From Shewanella kaireitica (GTDB lineage Bacteria > Pseudomonadota > Gammaproteobacteria > Enterobacterales > Shewanellaceae), in NCBI RefSeq assembly GCF_023284045.1, contig NZ_JAKIKQ010000019.1, positions 1-64,000 of the forward strand: a DNA stretch of 64,000 nt, read 5' to 3'. Position numbers and translations under genes: made by a program. Positions within the stretch are counted from its first letter, which is position 1, and every line of letters starts with the position of its first letter. Under the pieces are notes generated by a model. That model did not search any database and was not told the DNA's origin. It saw only the letters and a program-made list of their open reading frames with translations. This document shows, in pieces, positions 27,060-35,578 of the stretch.

Positions 27060-28313
27060 TTAGTGATGACTTTTGATCCAATCCTCAAGCACATTAAATG
27101 AGCTTTTGGCTGATTCTCCCCAATACATTTTACTTACTGTTAAATAGTTGCTTTGGGACTGACTTGCTAGCTCATTAATTGATGCTGGCTGGAGCTTTGT
27201 TAGTAACGCTGCAAACGTAAGGCTTTCAGGGCCTATATCAGGGATTGAGCTGGCGTAGTCATACATGTTGCGGCAGTTTTGTTGATAATGGGCTTTGTCG
27301 AATAGGTAAAAGCTAACAGGTATATTTAGTGGCAATACATCGATAAACAGCGATGAATAGTCAGTGATGAGCAGATCGACGCTATCAAGTAATCCATAGA
27401 CATCCTCCATCGCTGAAATATTGATGATGTTAGGGGAATGGCTAAACTGCTTTGCAAGCGCGGCTTCATTTGGGTGCAGCCGCAGTAGAAACAGTTGATT
27501 ATGTCGTTGTAAGTGCTCAGATAACGCAGCCCAGTCAAATGCATTGCGATATGGGTTATCACCTTGGTAACTGTCTCTCCATGAAGGCGCATACAAGATG
27601 ACTTGTTGATACTGCTGGCTTTGGATTTGTTGGCGAAGCGCTGCTAACTCTGTTGAGTGAGTTTGTGTTTGTTGCGATGACCGTTGTTGATTTGTTTCGG
27701 TGCGATAGTAGTCCGTTCTTGGGTTGCCGCAGCGCACTAGCTGTGATGCTTGAAGCCTGAATGCACTGCTAAAGAGCGAATCGACTAAAGGGCTTGGGCT
27801 TAGCATTAAGTCAGGCTTTACGTGTTGCTGGTGGGCAAGCATCGATTGCTTCAATTGAGCTAAAGGGCCATGGGGATTGAACACTTCAGCCATGGGGCCA
27901 TTGTCGATATCAAACTCAATTTTTTTCATTGGCGAACCATGCCAAAGGTTTATTTTGGTGGCGCCGCCAGCAAGCCATTGATTAATGTCGCCTATATAAC
28001 TGTTATAGAAGTAGTACTTGGCAGTGAGCGCATGATAAACCCCAAGTAGAGACCAGCGATAGTAAGCTTCTTGCTTATTTTCATTTAGCTGATTGATGAT
28101 TTCTTGATTGCCAGAGATCCAGATACATCGAATAAAATGCTGCTGTTGCCAATATTTATAAAGGTACTTACTGTTATCTGAAAATAACTCTTTGTAGCTA
28201 CCAAACACCGCTTTATTCGGGTTACGCGGCAGTAGCCGCGAAAGTTGATATACCAGCTTTCGAGTGCAGGCTTTCAGCCAAAGCAGTGCATTATTGCTTA
28301 AAGAGCGTTGCAT
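27060..28313 (-). CDS. CDP-glycerol:glycerophosphotransferase family (TagB/TagF-like)
   Basis: A 417-residue GT-B-type protein of the teichoic-acid glycerophosphotransferase family, which transfers glycerol phosphate from CDP-glycerol. The family marks are INLWHGSPMKKIEFD near residue 121, ILYAPSWRDS near residue 240, LLRLHPNEAAL near residue 275, and LLITDYSSLFIDVLPLNIPV near residue 313. The hydrophobic N-terminus may be a membrane anchor. Its ATG overlaps the TagD-like stop by one base (TAATG), so donor synthesis and transfer are coupled. It ends the second polysaccharide cluster and suggests glycerol-phosphate decoration of the polymer. Confidence 0.87.
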   Translation of the reverse strand: MQRSLSNNALLWLKACTRKLVYQLSRLLPRNPNKAVFGSYKELFSDNSKYLYKYWQQQHFIRCIWISGNQEIINQLNENKQEAYYRWSLLGVYHALTAKYYFYNSYIGDINQWLAGGATKINLWHGSPMKKIEFDIDNGPMAEVFNPHGPLAQLKQSMLAHQQHVKPDLMLSPSPLVDSLFSSAFRLQASQLVRCGNPRTDYYRTETNQQRSSQQTQTHSTELAALRQQIQSQQYQQVILYAPSWRDSYQGDNPYRNAFDWAALSEHLQRHNQLFLLRLHPNEAALAKQFSHSPNIINISAMEDVYGLLDSVDLLITDYSSLFIDVLPLNIPVSFYLFDKAHYQQNCRNMYDYASSIPDIGPESLTFAALLTKLQPASINELASQSQSNYLTVSKMYWGESAKSSFNVLEDWIKSHH

Positions 28314-28777
28314 TATTTACTGGCCTTGTTGTCAATATTATCCAATCTATCGTCATCAGTACCATTAGTGAGCTGGTTTTTTGGGGCGCCATTGTCCGCA
28401 AGACTATTTTTAATCTCAGTAGATGATATTTCACCCGTTCTGCCTAAGTAGACAACATCGCACAGTATTGATAATTCATCAAATTCCCCCTTCCAGTCAT
28501 CTCCCATACCAAAAATACTGATATCGTACTTGCAGATATCTTTGGCTTTTTGCTGCCAGTGAGTTTCCGGTACCACCATGTCTACGTATTTGCATGCCTC
28601 TACAATTTCGGCGCGTTGCAAGTAGCTAAAAAAAGCGGCTTTGCCCTTCAGCGCATTAAACTCATCGGTTGATACAGCCACAATTAGTTTGTCGCCTAGG
28701 GCTTTAAGGCGCTTAAATAGACGAACGTGACCATAGTGAAATAGATCGAACGTGCCGTAAGTAATGATTGTTTTCAT
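28313..28777 (-). CDS. Glycerol-3-phosphate cytidylyltransferase (TagD-like)
   Basis: Makes CDP-glycerol from CTP and glycerol-3-phosphate. From ATG 28777 the product is 154 residues and begins MKTIITYGTFDLFHYGHVRL, with the HxGH nucleotidyltransferase motif at residues 14-17. GMGDDWKGEFD near residue 90 and GRTGEISSTEIK near residue 110 match TagD's second signature (RTEGISTT in Bacillus). An upstream in-frame ATG would add seven residues. The last 30 residues are polar and low in complexity, beyond the usual TagD length of about 129. A related cytidylyltransferase for another polyol phosphate is possible. Confidence 0.9.
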   Translation of the reverse strand: MKTIITYGTFDLFHYGHVRLFKRLKALGDKLIVAVSTDEFNALKGKAAFFSYLQRAEIVEACKYVDMVVPETHWQQKAKDICKYDISIFGMGDDWKGEFDELSILCDVVYLGRTGEISSTEIKNSLADNGAPKNQLTNGTDDDRLDNIDNKASK

Positions 28778-28870
28778 AATGTTCTCTCTTATTTTCAAAG
28801 TATTAAATTGGTAACAGTGTCAGCCAGTAATAAAACTCATCTGGGTTATCGGGAGCGTCTGTTTAGTTAG

Positions 28871-30361
28871 TTATTGGTTAATTGCACTTTTAGGCGTTTT
28901 TAACTGAGCTGAATGCGTGCCATCTCTTGCGGGTTGAGACGTTTTGCCACTCATGGATTTAGCCACTAATAACCAGTATTTATTTCGTTGATTCATACAA
29001 AGGTATTCGGCTTCGATAAGCTGTCGTTCTTCAGTCGGTGCTTGTACATCAATAACTAATTGCAGTGGGCCATAAAGGCCTGGCAATGATGGTATTTCGA
29101 CGTGTTCAAGTAGATTGGGTGTTGTTATCTTTTGCTCGAAAGGACTGGCACCAAATAGCGCTAGTTTTCCGCTAATAACCCAGTAAAGCTGCGGCAGGCG
29201 GGCGATGAACAATGAGCTTATATTCCAGCGGTGGCTGGTTCTCTTTGCGCCTTTGATGAAAATGGTCTCTTTAACTACCGGCTGTTTAGGATGAGACAGA
29301 AAAGAGATGACCAACAGCAGAGGTGCTAGCAGTAAACCAATACTAAACAAGGTTAAGGCTTGTAGCCTGTCGATAGTTGTCACTCGTTTTGCCTTTTGCT
29401 TAGCATTAACCACTTGGCGGTTTTCAGAGATAATACTGGCATCAACAAGTGCTAAATGACCGCAGCTTTCAGGCTTTATCAGCAGATCTTTACTGATTAT
29501 GGCGTTGGTTACGTTTAGGCCTTGGCCGACATAGCTATTATCCAAGATCAGACAGTTTTTTAGGCTACAGGCTTTTTCAATTAGGCAGTTTTTGCCTACG
29601 ACAATGCTTTGTTGCATATCGACACTGTCGTCTATCCAAGTGTTTTGGCCGATCACGCCCCAGGCGTTATGCATGGTAAGCGCTGCTGATTTTGTTTTTG
29701 CGCCAATATAGAAACCTTGCTCTTTGGCGCCACTACTGAAATAGCGCCCTTTGGGAGTCATTCCTATGATTTTTTTTGAGGCTAATGCTTGGTTGGCATC
29801 CATATAGTTCTGCAAAGAATCGAGCATGTAGCAGTCACCGTGCAGGACTTGAGTAATAGTTTGCAGATCATCGCTTGACGTCTCATTGCTGGTGATTGGC
29901 CAGTTTAAGTCTTTAGTAAATAACTTGGCGCCAGGTAGCATCATTAAGCCCGCGTTCTGGTTGGCTAGTTTGGCGATAACATGGTTATTGGCCATTTGTT
30001 TGCTGAACTCCACAAATGACTTAATGCAGGGACTTCTTAGCATGTCTGCTCGGGCGAGCAGTATTGCCTCATCAGCATTGAGTGAAAGGCGAGGCAAGAT
30101 AGTTGATACAGCTTCTTGCTCTCTACTTAGAAAATACTCAACCTCTAAGCCCCATTTTTCACCATTACCAACGAGCTTTTCTATTTGCGCAGATTGTGAA
30201 GAGATAACAATCCTAACCTTGTCAATTTGTGCTGCGGCTAAATCTTCAAGAGTAAACTCAATCACTGGCTTATTACCCACTGGTAGCAGTGCAGGGCAGT
30301 AATGTGAATCTAAAGGAGCCAGTTCATTGCCGTTACGGTTGGCGAATATAATTGCTTGCAT
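28871..30361 (-). CDS. Degenerate nucleotidyltransferase with beta-helix and PGT-like tail
   Basis: A 496-residue three-part protein. Residues 1-230 resemble sugar-phosphate nucleotidyltransferases (PALLPVGNKPVIEFTLEDLA), but the nucleotide loop GGxGTRLxPL has become FANRNGNELAPL, losing the Gly-rich turn and the Arg. Residues 235-315 look like a left-handed beta-helix hexapeptide region (IGQNTWIDDSVDMQQSIVVG). Residues 330-480 hold a hydrophobic segment (LFSIGLLLAPLLLVISF) followed by a faint phosphoglycosyl-transferase pattern ending LPGLYGPLQLVIDVQ, without the catalytic Asp-Glu. It lies ten bases downstream of the PGT/WecG fusion. A structural or regulatory role is as likely as catalysis. 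Confidence 0.6.
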   Translation of the reverse strand: MQAIIFANRNGNELAPLDSHYCPALLPVGNKPVIEFTLEDLAAAQIDKVRIVISSQSAQIEKLVGNGEKWGLEVEYFLSREQEAVSTILPRLSLNADEAILLARADMLRSPCIKSFVEFSKQMANNHVIAKLANQNAGLMMLPGAKLFTKDLNWPITSNETSSDDLQTITQVLHGDCYMLDSLQNYMDANQALASKKIIGMTPKGRYFSSGAKEQGFYIGAKTKSAALTMHNAWGVIGQNTWIDDSVDMQQSIVVGKNCLIEKACSLKNCLILDNSYVGQGLNVTNAIISKDLLIKPESCGHLALVDASIISENRQVVNAKQKAKRVTTIDRLQALTLFSIGLLLAPLLLVISFLSHPKQPVVKETIFIKGAKRTSHRWNISSLFIARLPQLYWVISGKLALFGASPFEQKITTPNLLEHVEIPSLPGLYGPLQLVIDVQAPTEERQLIEAEYLCMNQRNKYWLLVAKSMSGKTSQPARDGTHSAQLKTPKSAINQ

Positions 30362-30370
30362 AGTGGGCTC

Positions 30371-32401
30371 CTAATATGCGCCGCGGGCGAACAGCACTGC
30401 AGGGATGGTTTTTATCAGTAGCCAAAGATCTGCTGTAACTGATTGTTGGTAGATATAATCGATATCAAGCTCGACTTGCTGCTCAAATGGAATATTTGAG
30501 CGACCAGTGACTTGCCAAATACAGGTGATCCCCGGTTTGACCATGAGTCTGTTTCTGTCATGTTGGCTATATTGTTTAACTTCACTGACTAAAGGTGGGC
30601 GAGGGCCGACAAGCGACATATCGCCCTTTAGTACATTCCAAAGCTGCGGCAGTTCATCGATTGAGGCTTTACGGATAAACTTGCCAATGAGCGTGATTCT
30701 TGGATCATGCTTCATTTTGAACAGCACGCCACCTTGCATCTCATTATCGTGTTGTACTGCCGCCAGTCTTTGCTCGGCGTCTTGGTACATTGAGCGGAAT
30801 TTCCACATGGTAAACGGCTGGTTATTGCGCCCAGCACGGGTCTGACAGAACAGCACTGCTCCTTTGGACTCAATACGAATGAGCAGTGAGATGACGATAA
30901 AAAATGGCAGTAAAGCGGTGAGTAGTATTGCTGATACCGTCACATCAATAAGGCGTTTACAAGTACGATTTAGCTGTCTACGTAGGTTGTGTATAGCGCG
31001 GCGAGTATTGGCCTGTTTGGCATTAAAGCGAGGTGTATAGCCAACATTGGTTTTAGCTTTCGCAGTCTGCGGCTGCGTAGTTTTTACTTTTTTAAGCTGA
31101 CGGTTTTCACGCCACACTCTAAATATAAATATTGGATTACCGACAATGTAACGCTGCCACATGCGGCTAGGCTCCTGCGAGAGGCGATAGGTCCACTCCA
31201 TGCCCATTTGTCTCAACCATAAAGGGGCACGCTTTATCCGATTGGAGTAAAAATCAAACAAGCCACCGACGCCAATACCAACACTGCAATTCAATTGCGG
31301 CTTGTTATCTTCAAGCCACTGCTCTTGCAGTGGTGCGCCCATCGCAACCAGCAGGATGGCTGCATCTGATTGATTAATCTGGGCTAGTACCTGGTTATTT
31401 TCTTCGCTATCACTGCTCATATCAAAGTAGCCATTGTGGATGCCAGCTATCTTCAGATTTGGATAACGCTGCTGCATATTTTGCGCCGTAGCCGCGGCCA
31501 CACCCTCTTCGCCACCCAATAGGAATATTGATAGCTGCTGCTCTGCTGCTAGTTCACACAGTCTAGGGAACATATCTGTGCCGTTTAGGTTGTCTTTAAG
31601 TGGATGGCCTTTTGAAAGGCACGCAAGCCGGACACCAATCCCATCGGCAAAAATTCTTGCGCTCTGCTTTAAGCTGCAGCGGTAAGCTTCACTGCTGCAA
31701 CTGATATTTAGGCAGTCGGCATTAACAAAGCTGTATTGCTGCAATTTGGCGCTATTATCTATTTGGCAGGCTCGTTTGATATCGTTTAATAGATCGCTCA
31801 TGGTCCAGTTATCTAAGGTGATCCCAAATACCGATATTGCTGCATTGCTATGCTTAATTTTTGGCATGAAACTGCGGGTAAGAATAGTGACAAATAGGCC
31901 TCTAACTAAGGCCGAAAGGTAATTGAATAAGCTGCTATGTGCCTTTAATAGTGAGCGTTGTGATGCTTCAAAACTCAGCCCCGTGGCGCTATTTATCTGC
32001 TCAATAGAGCTAAGGCCTGGTTTAATCGATACGATTTCTGAATCCTGACCAACTTGTACGTTTTCACTTTTTCTAAATAGCTGGCTATTTGCATCTGTTA
32101 CATCAAAGGCAAACTCCATCTTTTTACCTAAAAGGCTAATATCACCTTTAAGCAAATTAATGAGCATGGGTAAGGTCTTAAATGTCCCTGAGTAGCTGAA
32201 CTGATAAAGGCTAACAATTTTGTTGTTGGCTCCATAAATAAACACCGACTCAAAAGCGTTAATGTTTACTATTGCGCTTCTAAGCAAACCATAAGCTAGC
32301 AGTGGGCAGGTGATTGTAATCATTACGCTAGCAGCCAATAGATCAACAATACGCATTGCTAAAGCTGTTGTGCTGGTGGGGCGCGTTTGTGGTTTTGTCA
32401 T
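30371..32401 (-). CDS. Three-domain fusion: PGT-like (degenerate), WecG/TagA GT26, active PGT
   Basis: From ATG 32401, preceded by GAGG, the product is 676 residues. Residues 10-170 copy the outline of a phosphoglycosyl transferase: a membrane segment, TFKTLPMLINLLKGDISLLG, then IKPGLSSIEQINSATG. The catalytic Asp-Glu is missing. Residues 190-430 are a WecG/TagA/CpsF (GT26) transferase, with FVNADCLNI, NGTDMFP, FLLGGEEGV, and GIGVGGLFDFYSNRIKRAPL. Residues 480-676 are an intact PGT with KASIDELPQLWNVLKGDMSL, GPRPPL and KPGITCIWQVTGRSN. Such a protein could attach the first phospho-sugar to undecaprenyl phosphate and add the second sugar. An ATG at 32413 has no ribosome binding site. Confidence 0.85.
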   Translation of the reverse strand: MTKPQTRPTSTTALAMRIVDLLAASVMITITCPLLAYGLLRSAIVNINAFESVFIYGANNKIVSLYQFSYSGTFKTLPMLINLLKGDISLLGKKMEFAFDVTDANSQLFRKSENVQVGQDSEIVSIKPGLSSIEQINSATGLSFEASQRSLLKAHSSLFNYLSALVRGLFVTILTRSFMPKIKHSNAAISVFGITLDNWTMSDLLNDIKRACQIDNSAKLQQYSFVNADCLNISCSSEAYRCSLKQSARIFADGIGVRLACLSKGHPLKDNLNGTDMFPRLCELAAEQQLSIFLLGGEEGVAAATAQNMQQRYPNLKIAGIHNGYFDMSSDSEENNQVLAQINQSDAAILLVAMGAPLQEQWLEDNKPQLNCSVGIGVGGLFDFYSNRIKRAPLWLRQMGMEWTYRLSQEPSRMWQRYIVGNPIFIFRVWRENRQLKKVKTTQPQTAKAKTNVGYTPRFNAKQANTRRAIHNLRRQLNRTCKRLIDVTVSAILLTALLPFFIVISLLIRIESKGAVLFCQTRAGRNNQPFTMWKFRSMYQDAEQRLAAVQHDNEMQGGVLFKMKHDPRITLIGKFIRKASIDELPQLWNVLKGDMSLVGPRPPLVSEVKQYSQHDRNRLMVKPGITCIWQVTGRSNIPFEQQVELDIDYIYQQSVTADLWLLIKTIPAVLFARGAY

Positions 32402-32504
32402 AGTCGGCCTCATTGTTTATTGCGTGATGTTGTGACTTCTTTCTATTGCTTAAGGTGGTTAGCAACGGTTCCGCTTGTAGATAGTGCTAACGTTAGTTAT
32501 AGCA

Positions 32505-32521
32505 TTGCAGGTTATAGGCCA
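32505..32521 (-). promoter_or_regulatory. Sigma-54 promoter candidate for the PGT fusion operon
   Basis: The minus strand reads TGGCCTATAACCTGCAA, with GG and GC separated by exactly ten bases as in -24/-12 promoters. The -12 part is CTGC rather than TTGC. Transcription would start near 32495, about 94 bases before the fusion's ATG. A TTGCA-type element lies 76 bp further upstream. Confidence 0.6.
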
Positions 32522-32717
32522 AAGGTTATATTCATTTTATTAACAGTGGTTTAGGTTGGTTTTGTTGGATGGTTTAAACATTGATGGAAAGGGTATTTGC
32601 ATCTTGCATTGCGCCTTGCAAATAGCTTTGGGTGTTTACTTGAGGCGGAAGTGAATAAGGAAAGGAGCTAGCCAAAGCGCTAGGCGCGATGGCGAGTATG
32701 GATATAAGTGAGGTTAT
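32522..32717. other. Intergenic region with TTGCA inverted repeats
   Basis: Contains TTGCATCTTGCAT (32597-32609) within a larger inverted repeat, TATTTGCA (32594-32601) and TGCAAATA (32617-32624). No gene was seen. This is a likely activator-binding site for the candidate promoter at 32505-32521. Confidence 0.5.
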
Positions 32718-33797
32718 TTACAGGCTTTTCATCAGCTCTGGTGTTACACCATCTTTTGAGATCTTGGCTCGCTGTATGCGACCGAGTACAGATTGCGCCA
32801 TTGATTCAATGCCTTTGTAGGCATTTTTAGGGAGTAGCTTTAATAAGTATGCGGCTGCAAGTGTGGCGATGGTGCGCCCTGTCTCTTGTCTCATTATCGA
32901 TGGCGAGGTTTTCAGTGCTTGTTTTATCCTCTCAACGGCTTCTTTGCCATCGTTATTACGTATGGCTTGTCTTGCGAGGTATCTTAATTGGTAGGCTCTA
33001 GCGCGACTCTCGTACTTAGTTAATAGCGCAGGGGCATAACGGCTAGCTTTGTTGATCATGTTTTCCCATGATGCATATTGCTTATTAAAGTCAGCGGATA
33101 AGCCTTGGTTATTAAGGCGGTAATAGGTGAGCGGCGCAGGTAAGCCTTCCATTTTCCAATGGGTGGTGGCGACAATTCTAAGCCAGCACTCGATATCTTC
33201 AGATTGACGGAAGTTCTCATCAAAGTAACAGCTGTGGGGATGGCTTTTATTAAGCGCTTGATAGCGTATATCACACAGGGTTTCTCGGCGGATGACTGGT
33301 GCTGAGCCATTACCCACAGGGTTGCGGCAAAGTAGGTCTCTGGCCCTTATATTAGTGAGTTGTGGCATTTGAAACACATTAATAGCGTTACCTTGATAAT
33401 CGATAAATAGTGAGCGAGAAAAGCTAATTCCAACCTCTGGAGCATTGTCTAAATGCTCAACGTGTTGCGCGAGCTTTTCAGGGTGCCACATATCGTCAGA
33501 ATCGATAAAAGCTACATAGCGACCAATAGCGTGACGGATCCCAGTGTTACGCGTAGCTGAAAGTCCTTGGTTCACTTCATGACTGATGATGCGAATACGT
33601 GAGTCTTTAAATTTTAGGCAAAGTGCAAGGCTATTATCAGGTGAGCAATCGTTCACTAGGATCAGTTCAAAATTACTAAAAGTTTGAGCCAGCACGGATT
33701 TGATTGCATCTTCCACAAAGGCTTCAACGTTATAGATTGGCATTACCACTGACACTTTTGCGGTTTGTGCTTTGGTATATCGGTCATTAGCAGTCAT
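32718..33797 (-). CDS. Glycosyltransferase family 2
   Basis: A 359-residue GT2 enzyme with VSVVMPIYNVEAFVEDAIKS at residues 15-34, LVNDCSPDNS near residue 47, NQGLSATRNTGIRHAIGRYV near residue 75 and FIDSDDMW near residue 97 (metal-binding Asp pair). EDIECWLRI near residue 201 holds the probable catalytic acid. The C-terminal 100 residues are basic and helical, perhaps for membrane contact. It overlaps the flippase gene by four bases and follows it in the same operon. The sugar donor is unknown. Confidence 0.9.
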   Translation of the reverse strand: MTANDRYTKAQTAKVSVVMPIYNVEAFVEDAIKSVLAQTFSNFELILVNDCSPDNSLALCLKFKDSRIRIISHEVNQGLSATRNTGIRHAIGRYVAFIDSDDMWHPEKLAQHVEHLDNAPEVGISFSRSLFIDYQGNAINVFQMPQLTNIRARDLLCRNPVGNGSAPVIRRETLCDIRYQALNKSHPHSCYFDENFRQSEDIECWLRIVATTHWKMEGLPAPLTYYRLNNQGLSADFNKQYASWENMINKASRYAPALLTKYESRARAYQLRYLARQAIRNNDGKEAVERIKQALKTSPSIMRQETGRTIATLAAAYLLKLLPKNAYKGIESMAQSVLGRIQRAKISKDGVTPELMKSL

Positions 33798-35221
33798 AGT
33801 GAGTCTCCGGTGAGCTTTTTGGTCATCGCTGGTATCAACGGCTTGTTAGCTTGGTTGTTCATGGTGTTTTCAGCATTAGCTGGCACTTGAGTTAGTCTTA
33901 GGTAAATAGTAAAACTGGGCATCACAAATAGGTGTACCAGCAAAATACCGAGTGCCACCGTGGTTAAGCCTGAAAAGCTACATAACGTTATTGTCACTGC
34001 CAGCATTACGGTAAAAGTGCTATTACAGATAAGGTTAAATTTGCTCTGACCAGAACTAATTAGATATTGGCTAGCAGCCTCACCAAGGGGTCTGACTAGC
34101 CCGCTTAAACAAAGTAAAATGAAGACAGGTAGTGCGCCGGCATCAAGCCACTTTTGGCCATAAATTAATGGCAGGTAAAAAGGCGCCAATGCTGCTTGCA
34201 GCGTAATTATCGGCACGGTGAGTAGCATAATAAATTTGAGCGATTGCCAGTATTTATCTTGTTGACTGACTCTGGTGGCGCTATTGTTGGATTCTTTTTG
34301 GCATAGATGGGAATAAAGCGCCGTGCCATAGCTTTGGATCAAACCAAGGCTAATGCCTAGACTGGCATTGAAGGCAAAGAAGTAGACTCCTAAAGCTTCA
34401 ACCCCGAGAAAGTAACCCACCAGTATATAATCGATGTTTTGGCGCATGGCGATAGCCAAGTCGCCCAAGCCTACCTGTACACCAAATTTGAGCATTTCAA
34501 TCGTTTGAGGCGCTAGACCAAGTCTTAGTGTTTTGGTGAGGCTATTAGTTTTTTCGGCATTAACAAGCTGTTTAACCTCGGCAGAGCTTGAAGAGGTCTC
34601 GGGCAGGGGATTGTGATATCGATGAACCCCAATCCAAACAAATATCACAATAATCTTCGGCAAAATAATTGCCCAGATCCCCAGCCCGAGTAAAGCAAGT
34701 GTTGCGGTTAACAGTCCGTCAAAAACGGTTTGCCAAAGCACTGCACGGCCAACCACCCGCATACGGTTTTGTCGCAGGTTTTGTGCAGCGTAAAGCATGC
34801 CAAGGGGGAGTAACAAATAGCTTGTTGCCATGAGTATCATAGGTGGTATGAGCTGCATGTCATCATAGTAGATGGCAAGCGGCCAGCTGAGTAAGCTCAT
34901 GGCAACGAAGGCGGTTATTGCGGCTAACCAGTTCACTTGATTGGCACTGGCTAGCGCGTGTTTAAATTTTTCATCATCCATTTGAATCAATGCGGCAGAT
35001 GAAATTCTGCGAGTGGGGGTGCAAATGACTTCGAAGGTGGTGAGGATGATCGCCACCAGACCAAATACTTCTGGTGTTAGCAAGCGTGCAATAATGATAC
35101 TAGAACCTAAACGTACGATTCGCCCTAGCACTTGTGCCGAACCAAGCCAGAACAGACTCTTGCCTAGCGCGCTGCTAAACAAAGTGGTTACAGTGCTTTT
35201 TAGTTGCGAAATCGTTTGCAT
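33794..35221 (-). CDS. Wzx-type flippase (MOP superfamily), second system
   Basis: A 475-residue polytopic membrane protein with about twelve to fourteen hydrophobic segments. It has the typical motifs LGSSIIIARLLTPEVFGLVA near residue 38 and GLGDLAIAMRQNIDYILVGY near residue 255. It should flip the lipid-linked repeat unit of the second polysaccharide. From 35221 the protein starts MQTISQLK with AGGTGG eight bases upstream. An ATG at 35248 would add nine polar residues without a clear ribosome site. It forms a two-gene unit with the GT2 gene and is separated from the wzy-like gene by about 360 bp containing a weak sigma-54 candidate. Confidence 0.88.
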   Translation of the reverse strand: MQTISQLKSTVTTLFSSALGKSLFWLGSAQVLGRIVRLGSSIIIARLLTPEVFGLVAIILTTFEVICTPTRRISSAALIQMDDEKFKHALASANQVNWLAAITAFVAMSLLSWPLAIYYDDMQLIPPMILMATSYLLLPLGMLYAAQNLRQNRMRVVGRAVLWQTVFDGLLTATLALLGLGIWAIILPKIIVIFVWIGVHRYHNPLPETSSSSAEVKQLVNAEKTNSLTKTLRLGLAPQTIEMLKFGVQVGLGDLAIAMRQNIDYILVGYFLGVEALGVYFFAFNASLGISLGLIQSYGTALYSHLCQKESNNSATRVSQQDKYWQSLKFIMLLTVPIITLQAALAPFYLPLIYGQKWLDAGALPVFILLCLSGLVRPLGEAASQYLISSGQSKFNLICNSTFTVMLAVTITLCSFSGLTTVALGILLVHLFVMPSFTIYLRLTQVPANAENTMNNQANKPLIPAMTKKLTGDSL

Positions 35222-35364
35222 AAAGCCACCTGCTTTTGGGTTTGACAATGAATGGCAGTTAAAATTCTCTATCAGCTCTTATTGTCAACTCGATTCAATT
35301 AAGTCAGCACGTTTGCCATAGTGACATGTGTATTAGGCTCAACACCGACAGTTATAGCTAGGAG

Positions 35365-35381
35365 TTACAGGTATCGTGCCA
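35365..35381 (-). promoter_or_regulatory. Weak sigma-54 promoter candidate for the flippase operon
   Basis: The minus strand reads TGGCACGATACCTGTAA: a perfect -24 box (TGGCACG) with GT in place of GC at -12. Transcription would start near 35355, about 135 bases before the flippase ATG. The palindrome TTGCATAATGCAA lies 117 bp upstream. Confidence 0.4.
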
Positions 35382-35497
35382 ACTTTACATATTGAGATAG
35401 ACTAGGTTTAAGCTGTTGATTGTAAGCTCTATTTTTGTTGAGCTGATTGTGGGGGAGGTGAGGGCTGAAGCTGGTTCTAACAGAGGCTTGCTATCTG

Positions 35498-35510
35498 TTG
35501 CATAATGCAA
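35498..35510. promoter_or_regulatory. TTGCA palindrome, putative activator site
   Basis: TTGCATAATGCAA is a perfect palindrome about a central A. It shares 11 of 13 bases with TTGCATTTTGCAA at 42196-42208. It lies about 117 bp upstream of the -24 box at 35381, a usual distance for NtrC-type activators. The rest of the gap (35222-35578) shows no gene. Confidence 0.5.
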
Positions 35511-35578
35511 ATCAAATTGAGCGCAGTTATTGTGGGCTTGAATGGCATCAACCTAAGCTATTTGAGTCGTTTGGGATT

